The notes under the pieces: generated by a model
What the model was told of the DNA's origin: nothing
Databases searched by the model: none
Seen by the model: the letters and a program-made list of their open reading frames with translations, nothing else
In this document: positions 15,438-20,167 of the stretch, one piece after another
Layout of the letters: every line of letters begins with the position of its first letter
Position numbering within the stretch: position 1 is the stretch's first letter
Made by a program: the position numbers and the translations under genes
Assembly (NCBI GenBank): GCA_964345695.1
Contig: CAYFSC010000039.1
Location: 1-20,167, forward strand
Reading direction: 5' to 3'
Source of the DNA: CAYFSC01 sp964345695
GTDB taxonomy: Bacteria > Bacteroidota > Rhodothermia > Rhodothermales > Salinibacteraceae
Length of the DNA stretch: 20,167 nt

Positions 15438-15489
15438 TTGCGAGAGGGCGAGAGGGCGTGTGGGCAGCGCTCGCGCGCTCGGAGCCCTC
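15438..15489 (+). terminator. Possible asnS terminator hairpin, built from repeat DNA
   Basis: GAGGGC (15452-15457) pairs with GCCCTC (15484-15489). Inside it, AGCGC (15466-15470) pairs with GCGCT (15475-15479) around a TCGC loop. There is no T run, so intrinsic termination is doubtful. The left part, with repeated GAGAGGGCG, resembles the G-rich repeats near 10960 and 12150. Confidence 0.35.
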
Positions 15490-15503
15490 GCCGCCGAGAC
15501 AAT

Positions 15504-15544
15504 AACCGCACCGCTCCGTGCGTTTGACGAAGCAAACCGCACCG
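15504..15544 (+). promoter_or_regulatory. Leader with two competing hairpins before the SIMPL gene
   Basis: AACCGCACCG occurs twice (15504-15513 and 15535-15544). Between the copies, GTGCG (15518-15522) can pair with the upstream CGCAC (15507-15511). Alternatively, as GTGCGTTTG (15518-15526), it can pair with CAAAC-C-GCAC (15533-15542) with one bulged base. The two foldings exclude each other, as in attenuators, but chance in GC-rich DNA is possible. Confidence 0.3.
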
Positions 15545-15573
15545 ACGCCTCCCCATCCAGACGCCAACGATCC

Positions 15574-16308
15574 ATGCGCTTCCTCTCAACGCTCACGCTC
15601 GTCGTTAGCCTCCTCGCCCTCATGAGCTCATCGCCTGTAGCGGCCCAGGACACGCCCGGTCCGTCCCGAACGGTAACGGTGCAGGGGGAAGGAACGGTCA
15701 CCGCTGCTCCCGATCAGGCGACCGTCCGGTTCGGCATCGTCTCGGAGGCGGAGACGGCGGAGGCGGCGCGGGCGCAGAACGCCCGGGCGTCGAAGAATGC
15801 CATGAACGCGGTGCGCGATCTGGGCATTGCGGACGGCAAGATCCAGATGCAGCGCCTGCAGTTGCAGCCGCGTCGCGAGTACAACCGGCAGACGCGCACC
15901 TATGAGGAGAAGGGGTACGAGGCGACGCGCCAGGTGGTCGTGGAGATGGACCGTTTGGAGCAGCTCCCGACGCTCGTGGCGCGCGTGGTGCAGCAGGGCG
16001 CCAACCGGCTGGACGGCATCCAGTACGAGCTGTCTGACCGCGACGCGGTGCGCAACGAAGCCCTGCGGGCGGCGGCCGAGAGTGCGCGGGCCAAGGCCCA
16101 GCTGCTGGCCGAGACACTCGGCGCAGACCTCGGCGGCGTCCTGCAGATCAACGAGCAAAGCTTCGACTTTCCGCAGCCGGTCTACCGCGCGCAGATGGAG
16201 ATGGCGAAGGCCGCCTCGGCCGATCAAGCGGCTCCGGAGCCTGATGCCTACGCTGCAGGAGAGATCGAGGTGAGCGCGAGCGTGCAGGTGACGTTCGAGC
16301 TGCAGTAG
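15574..16308 (+). CDS. SIMPL domain (DUF541) secreted protein
   Basis: This 244-residue protein starts with a signal peptide, MRFLSTLTLVVSLLALMSSS then PVAA, with likely cleavage after residue 24. It is therefore exported to the periplasm. The mature part is a single SIMPL/DUF541 domain: RTVTVQGEGTVTAAPDQATV at the front, alternating strands and an Ala- and Arg-rich helix (RNEALRAAAESARAKAQLLAETLG), and ending EIEVSASVQVTFEL. Proteins of this family form ring-like oligomers, and their roles are mostly unknown; some relate to oxidative stress or outer-membrane processes. The ATG at 15574 is chosen over the longer open frame because it starts the signal peptide. It stands alone between asnS and a convergent hydrolase. 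Confidence 0.93.
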   Translation: MRFLSTLTLVVSLLALMSSSPVAAQDTPGPSRTVTVQGEGTVTAAPDQATVRFGIVSEAETAEAARAQNARASKNAMNAVRDLGIADGKIQMQRLQLQPRREYNRQTRTYEEKGYEATRQVVVEMDRLEQLPTLVARVVQQGANRLDGIQYELSDRDAVRNEALRAAAESARAKAQLLAETLGADLGGVLQINEQSFDFPQPVYRAQMEMAKAASADQAAPEPDAYAAGEIEVSASVQVTFELQ

Positions 16309-16370
16309 CGGCTGGATTGCGGTCGTGGCCGGCGTCCGTTTCGGAGGCACGATAAGGGTACAGCACAGTC

Positions 16371-17249
16371 TCACCTGCGTGTCACTCCCGCGTGTCGCTC
16401 TATGTGATGGCGCAGCCATTCGCGGAGGTCGGCAAGCACCTCGTCTTGTTCGGGCTCGTTGAAGGTTTCGTGGTAGAGCCCGTCGTAGAGGCGGAGCGTC
16501 TTGTCGGTAGACGCCGCTTGTTCGTAGAGCGTCTGGCTCCACTCGGGACTGGCCAACTGGTCGGCGGTGCCGTGGAAGACGAAGAAGGGGAGGTCAAGCC
16601 GGGGCAGCGACTCTTGGGCGCGCTCGCCCGCGCGGATCATCTCGGCCGCGGTTCGGGCAAGGATGCGCCCGTGGTAGTTGAGCGGATCGTTGTCCGCCTC
16701 TTCGACGACCTCTGGATCTCTAGAAATGGCGCCCTCGGGACCGCGGACCGTCGGGAGTCTCGGAAACGTCTCCCCGAGCCACTGTGCCGCCCGGCGCAGC
16801 AGCGGGGCGAGGTCGGGGTTGATCTCGATGGCGGGCGAGCTAAGAATGAGACCGTCTACATTTGGGGCCCGGTCCAGCGCGTAGAGCAACACGATGAGAC
16901 CGCCCATGCTGTGCCCGAAGAGAAAGAGCGGGCCATCGGGGAGGCGGGACGTAGCTGCGTCAAGGACATGGCCGAGATCGTCCAAGTACCGGTCGAATGA
17001 ATCAATGTAGGCCCGGTCGCCTTCCGAGCGTCCGTAGCCGCGCTGGTCGTAGGCGTAGACCGATGCCCCTTCCCGCACCATGGCCTCGGCGACATGGTCG
17101 TACCGCCCACAGTGTTCGGCGTAGCCGTGCACGAGCACGACACCGGCGCGCGCGGCCTCCTCCGGAGACCACTGCTGGGTGAACAGATGCACGCCGTCGT
17201 CGGTGAACAGGGTGCTTCGGCTCGGCGGATGAGACGGAGTGTAGGGCAT
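16371..17249 (-). CDS. Alpha/beta hydrolase, monoacylglycerol lipase-like
   Basis: This 292-residue serine hydrolase has the Hydrolase_4 (lysophospholipase/monoglyceride lipase) pattern. HGYAEHCGRYDHVA (41-54) provides the oxyanion loop, YDQRGYGRSEGDRAYI (67-82) is the typical follow-up, GHSMGG holds the nucleophile S114, HGTADQLASP holds D230, and GLYHETFNEP holds H260. Known relatives release fatty acids from monoacylglycerols or lysophospholipids. There is no signal peptide. The ATG at 17249 gives the family's usual length. The frame is open further upstream with starts near 17351 and 17375, which would add about 40 residues. It is convergent with the SIMPL gene (62-base gap) and divergent from folK. 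Confidence 0.93.
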   Translation of the reverse strand: MPYTPSHPPSRSTLFTDDGVHLFTQQWSPEEAARAGVVLVHGYAEHCGRYDHVAEAMVREGASVYAYDQRGYGRSEGDRAYIDSFDRYLDDLGHVLDAATSRLPDGPLFLFGHSMGGLIVLLYALDRAPNVDGLILSSPAIEINPDLAPLLRRAAQWLGETFPRLPTVRGPEGAISRDPEVVEEADNDPLNYHGRILARTAAEMIRAGERAQESLPRLDLPFFVFHGTADQLASPEWSQTLYEQAASTDKTLRLYDGLYHETFNEPEQDEVLADLREWLRHHIERHAGVTRR

Positions 17250-17382
17250 AAACTGCGGTCTGATGAACAGGCGACTCGCCAAAAGATAGAGGGTGGACCG
17301 CGGGATGTCGAGGGCCGTATGTAGAATCCACTCTTGCTCATCGTCCGCCATCATCCTGGGTCCGAACGGCGTCACTCATCGC

Positions 17383-17919
17383 ATGCACATCGGGTTTCTT
17401 GGGCTCGGATCCAACCAGGGGGCGCGTCTGGCCCATCTGCAGCGGGGCCTTGACAAACTGCGGCGCCGCGGTCTCCGGGTGACGGCCGTGTCGCCGGTCT
17501 ACGAAACCGAGGCCCACACGATCGATCCGGCGGCAACGCAGCGCCCCTTCCTGAATGCGGTGCTCCAAATGGAAACCCACCGGGCGCCCGAGGTGGTGCT
17601 TCGGATCGCGCAGCAGGTAGAACGCAGCGAAGGCCGAGCGGCCCTCGACCAGCGGGAGCAATGGGCGCCGCGGCCGCTGGACGTCGATCTGCTGGCCATC
17701 GGCGGGCGGACGCAGGACACCGAAAGCCTGACGCTGCCGCATCCTCGGCTGGGCATGCGGCGGTTCGTGCTGCGCCCTTGGGCCGACCTCGCGCCGAACT
17801 TCGTCGTGCCCGCACCGTTCGAGGCGACCGTGAAAACGTTGCTGGCCCGATGCACCGACGCCAGCGCCCTTCGTCGCACTCCGTACCTCCTGACCCTCCC
17901 TTCGGACGCCCGTCCGTAA
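17383..17919 (+). CDS. folK: 2-amino-4-hydroxy-6-hydroxymethyldihydropteridine pyrophosphokinase (HPPK)
   Basis: This 178-residue enzyme of folate synthesis transfers pyrophosphate from ATP to the pterin alcohol. The motifs are FLGLGSNQGARLAHL (5-19), SPVYETEA (37-44), FLNAVLQMET (56-65), and the magnesium site PRPLDVDLL, where D100 and D102 match the paired aspartates of the family. LPHPRLGMRRFVLRPWADLAP (118-138) closes the domain. The length is normal for a stand-alone HPPK. The ATG at 17383 begins the first strand, although the frame stays open to 17293. Its stop lies 3 bases before the next start, so it is surely co-transcribed with the kinase gene. Confidence 0.96.
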   Translation: MHIGFLGLGSNQGARLAHLQRGLDKLRRRGLRVTAVSPVYETEAHTIDPAATQRPFLNAVLQMETHRAPEVVLRIAQQVERSEGRAALDQREQWAPRPLDVDLLAIGGRTQDTESLTLPHPRLGMRRFVLRPWADLAPNFVVPAPFEATVKTLLARCTDASALRRTPYLLTLPSDARP

Positions 17920-17922
17920 CGT

Positions 17923-18612
17923 ATGGCTGATGGCTCGTCCACGCATCCGCCGCTGCCCGACGCGCTCAATTACCTCGTCATCGAGGGCGTGATCGGAGCC
18001 GGAAAAACCACCCTGGCCCGTCTGCTCGCCGACCGGCTCGACGCCAAGCTCGTACTGGAACAATTCGAGGAGAATCCGTTCCTGGAACGCTTCTACGAGG
18101 ACAAAGAGCGGTACGCGTTCCAAACCCAGCTCGCCTTTCTGGCCAGTCGCTTTCGGCAGCAGAAAGACCTCGCAGCTCGCGACCTTTTCCACGCGCTCGT
18201 CGTCAGCGACTACACCTTCGAAAAGGACCGTATCTTCGCCCATCAGACCCTCGAAGGCGACGAGCTTCAGCTCTACGAAACGCTCTTCCGGTTGATGGAG
18301 CCGAATGCACCCACGCCCGACCTTGTGCTCTACCTGCGGTCCTCCCCCAAGCGACTGTTGCGTAATATCCAGCAGCGCGGCCGATCCTACGAGCGCGACA
18401 TGGACCCCGGCTACATCGAACGTCTGCATGCGGCCTACGACCGCTACTTCCGCCACTACGACAAGAGCGGGTTGCTCGTCGTGAACGCCGCCGACATCGA
18501 CTTCGTCGAGAACGAGGAGCAGCTCGACACCATCATCCAGCACCTCGCTGCGGCCGACCTGTCGGGCACCACGCACTGCACGCCCGAACCCACGTCCTCG
18601 ACGTCTCCCTGA
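17923..18612 (+). CDS. Deoxynucleoside kinase (dNK family)
   Basis: This 229-residue nucleoside kinase phosphorylates deoxynucleosides in salvage. The Walker A motif is EGVIGAGKTT (21-30). LEQFEENPFLERFYEDKERYAF (45-66) contains the glutamate and aromatic residues of the deoxynucleoside pocket. DYTFEKDRIFA (96-106) is the DRS-like segment, and the lid is RGRSYERDMDPGYI (152-165). The last 20 or so residues are Ser-, Thr- and Pro-rich and probably disordered. Base specificity (dA/dG or pyrimidine) is not readable with confidence. The gene starts 3 bases after folK, a pairing of folate and nucleotide metabolism that fits an operon. A small membrane protein gene follows after 21 bases. Confidence 0.93.
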   Translation: MADGSSTHPPLPDALNYLVIEGVIGAGKTTLARLLADRLDAKLVLEQFEENPFLERFYEDKERYAFQTQLAFLASRFRQQKDLAARDLFHALVVSDYTFEKDRIFAHQTLEGDELQLYETLFRLMEPNAPTPDLVLYLRSSPKRLLRNIQQRGRSYERDMDPGYIERLHAAYDRYFRHYDKSGLLVVNAADIDFVENEEQLDTIIQHLAAADLSGTTHCTPEPTSSTSP

Positions 18613-18633
18613 CGCCACGTCTCGCTGCTTCTA

Positions 18634-18876
18634 ATGGAGTATCTCCTGTTCGCTGTTCTTGCGTATTTTATCCTGCGAACTGCGAGCAACCTCGTCGGGA
18701 TCATGCGCGGCCACGATCCCTCGCACCGGATCGAAGATGCGCGCAATGGGCAAGAGCGCAGGACCGACCACAACTGGAAGGGGCCGTCGCCGCGCAACCG
18801 CACCGGAACCGCCACAGATCACCCGACCTACTGGGGCGAGGACGTCGAAGATGCCCGCTGGCGTGACGTCGGTTGA
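18634..18876 (+). CDS. Small single-pass membrane protein of unknown function
   Basis: This 80-residue protein has a hydrophobic N-terminal helix (EYLLFAVLAYFILRTASNLV, about 2-21) followed by a basic and then a polar tail ending WGEDVEDARWRDVG. The layout of one helix plus a charged tail with an acidic end resembles the DUF4834-type small proteins of Bacteroidota, but this is only a suggestion. It begins 21 bases after the kinase stop on the same strand, so it is likely the third gene of the folK transcript. Its position in an operon, the clean helix and the absence of a better frame support its being real. Confidence 0.65.
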   Translation: MEYLLFAVLAYFILRTASNLVGIMRGHDPSHRIEDARNGQERRTDHNWKGPSPRNRTGTATDHPTYWGEDVEDARWRDVG

Positions 18877-18922
18877 GGAAACAGCAGGCGGCATCGGCGC
18901 GCGCTGGCGGTGGAGAGGCTCG

Positions 18923-18938
18923 AGCCGGGCGACCGGCT
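18923..18938. terminator. GNRA-capped hairpin between convergent genes
   Basis: AGCCGG (18923-18928) and CCGGCT (18933-18938) enclose the loop GCGA, a stable GNRA tetraloop. It lies in the 123-base gap between the small membrane protein gene and the convergent TonB-type gene and could end transcripts from either side. There is no T run. Confidence 0.3.
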
Positions 18939-18999
18939 GCGAGTGCCGATGCCGGGTCTCGTGCCCGTCGCCCGTCAACCTCTGAACTCAAACCGCTTC

Positions 19000-19671
19000 T
19001 CAGTCGCCAAACGTATAGGTGATGGTGGTGCGGGTGGCAACGGGCTGCCCCTTCGCGCGGGCCGGACGAAACAGCGAGCGGCGGGCGGCAGCCAGAGCCG
19101 CCTGCTCCAGTCCGTGACCGAGCTGGCTCACGGCCCGAGGCTGACCGTTCTCAAGATAGGCGCGCTCCCGTATCTGCGCCTCGGTGACTTGGCCTTTCGC
19201 ACTGACCTGCACTTCCACGACGACCCGCGCCTTGATGTCGTCCTTTCGGGCCGAGGACGGGTATTCCGGCTGCACTGCCCGTAGCAAGCGGGCATTCGTG
19301 TCGGGCGTCTGGGAGGCCGAGGCTTGCGCCGTCGTCCCCTCCTGGTACGTTTCATCGTCGCCCGGATCCTCGATCTGGAGCGTGCCCGTTTCCCATTCGA
19401 TTTCGGTCTCGATGATACGGTCGTTCGGCACGACCACCGGTGGCAGCGGGGCCGGTGGGGGCGGCGTCTTCTCCTGCGACTGGCTCGTGGGCTGTACCTC
19501 CTCGATCTGAATCGACTCGGCCCCGCGATCGCTGTACGGCAGCGGCGAGTCCGCCCCAAAGTCGGAAGGCCACCCCTGCACAACGAAAATCGCGACCAGC
19601 AGTACACTGGCCGTGGCGGCAAGCAGGCGCTGACGGTACAGCGCATCCGAATGGTGGGAACGACGGGCCAC
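19000..19671 (-). CDS. TonB-family energy-transducing protein
   Basis: With the GTG start at 19671 this is a 223-residue TonB-type protein: a short basic cytoplasmic N-terminus (MARRSHHSDALYRQR), one membrane helix (about 16-33), and a Pro-rich stretch TPPPPAPLPPVVVP (69-82) spanning the periplasm. It ends in a TonB C-terminal domain (about 130-223) with the typical PEYPSSARKDDIKARVVVEV and LFRPARAKGQPV and the ending TYTFGD. TonB passes proton-motive energy from ExbB-ExbD to outer-membrane receptors. Here the partner genes are not in the window. The frame is open to 19968 with ATG starts, but the extra 99 residues are Cys- and Arg-rich and do not look like a TonB N-terminus. The start is therefore inferred. 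Confidence 0.88.
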   Translation of the reverse strand: MARRSHHSDALYRQRLLAATASVLLVAIFVVQGWPSDFGADSPLPYSDRGAESIQIEEVQPTSQSQEKTPPPPAPLPPVVVPNDRIIETEIEWETGTLQIEDPGDDETYQEGTTAQASASQTPDTNARLLRAVQPEYPSSARKDDIKARVVVEVQVSAKGQVTEAQIRERAYLENGQPRAVSQLGHGLEQAALAAARRSLFRPARAKGQPVATRTTITYTFGD

Positions 19672-20167
19672 AGGTGTGCAGGCTGGAAAGTCAACGAGGC
19701 ACCATCCATCAAACGCACAACACCTGCGCTGTTTCTCCAGATGGGCCCGCTCGCTTTCGCCTCCGGCGAGCCGGCCCGTGCGCTTCGGAGGAAAAACCAC
19801 GGGTGCGCCCCCACGATCGGGGGGAAGGGACAGGGCAATTGCACAAGAGACTGTGGGACGCAAGTGCTCCTTCGGCATACGCTTCGAGAACAGCGCACCG
19901 GCTCTCTGGCCCCACGCCGCTCTGTCTCCCGGACGGATTCCGAACACCGGTAAGACCCCCTGCTGCAAACCATTGTGCAGAATCGACCCGCCGGGACGCC
20001 GAGAACACCGCCTGGTGGAACGAATCCGTCCGGTCGTCGGATGGACCCTGGCTCAGGGACAAAGTGGTCGATTCCCGGCGCAGAGCCGGCGCGATCGAGC
20101 ATTCAAATCGATCAAGAAGTTTGATGCGATTGTCCTGCGAAACCGGGTCCGACCCGAAACCATTTTC
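19672..20167. other. No supported gene in the last 0.5 kb
   Basis: Frames are open here on the minus strand, one of them from the right edge to about 19709, but their translations are Arg-, Ser- and Gly-rich and show no family motif. AT content rises near the edge (20100-20130), which may mark the flank of a gene outside the window. No tRNA, repeat or clear promoter was found. Confidence 0.5.

Noticed and set aside
19709..20167. Minus-strand frame open from the right edge as the tail of a partial gene
   Set aside because: The first 20 residues look protein-like, but the rest is Arg-, Ser- and Gly-rich with no motif, so no gene is claimed.

Overview
The window is high-GC DNA, and its proteins are rich in Asp and Glu. 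Most start codons have no Shine-Dalgarno sequence. Three intergenic regions carry the promoter layout typical of Bacteroidota (xTTG, 20 bases, TAnnTT-like box). Together these suggest a halophilic member of the Bacteroidota/Rhodothermota group (Salinibacter-like). This is an inference from composition and protein style; no marker gene in the window settles it.

Left part (1-5300): the start of a cold-shock protein gene (minus strand, cut by the edge), an M14-type zinc peptidase, a 4-coumarate-CoA-ligase-like acyl-CoA synthetase, triosephosphate isomerase (tpiA), a headless C-terminal half of a FabH-type ketoacyl-ACP synthase III, and a convergent FmdB-type small protein that has lost three of the four zinc-ribbon cysteines.

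Middle part (5300-13750): a putative lipoprotein of the penicillin/acyl-homoserine-lactone acylase family with its own promoter, a type II haloacid-dehalogenase-like hydrolase, and then the most interesting stretch. Four consecutive plus-strand genes run from 8633 to 13724: a UbiA-like membrane prenyltransferase, an asparagine-synthase-like ATP-dependent amide ligase without the glutaminase cysteine, a radical SAM enzyme with extra C-terminal cysteines, and a flavin-dependent halogenase-like oxidoreductase with an altered halogenase motif. This looks like a small uncharacterised biosynthetic locus. Degenerate repeat families fill three of its intergenic gaps, and a perfect TATAAT hexamer precedes the ligase gene, so it is not proven to be one operon.

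Right part (13750-20167): asparaginyl-tRNA synthetase (asnS) with a coiled-coil insertion, a secreted SIMPL-domain protein behind a leader with competing hairpins, a minus-strand monoacylglycerol-lipase-like hydrolase, a tight folK / deoxynucleoside kinase / small membrane protein run, and a convergent TonB-type protein. The last 0.5 kb holds no gene that can be supported. No tRNA, rRNA, CRISPR array, insertion sequence or phage gene was seen.
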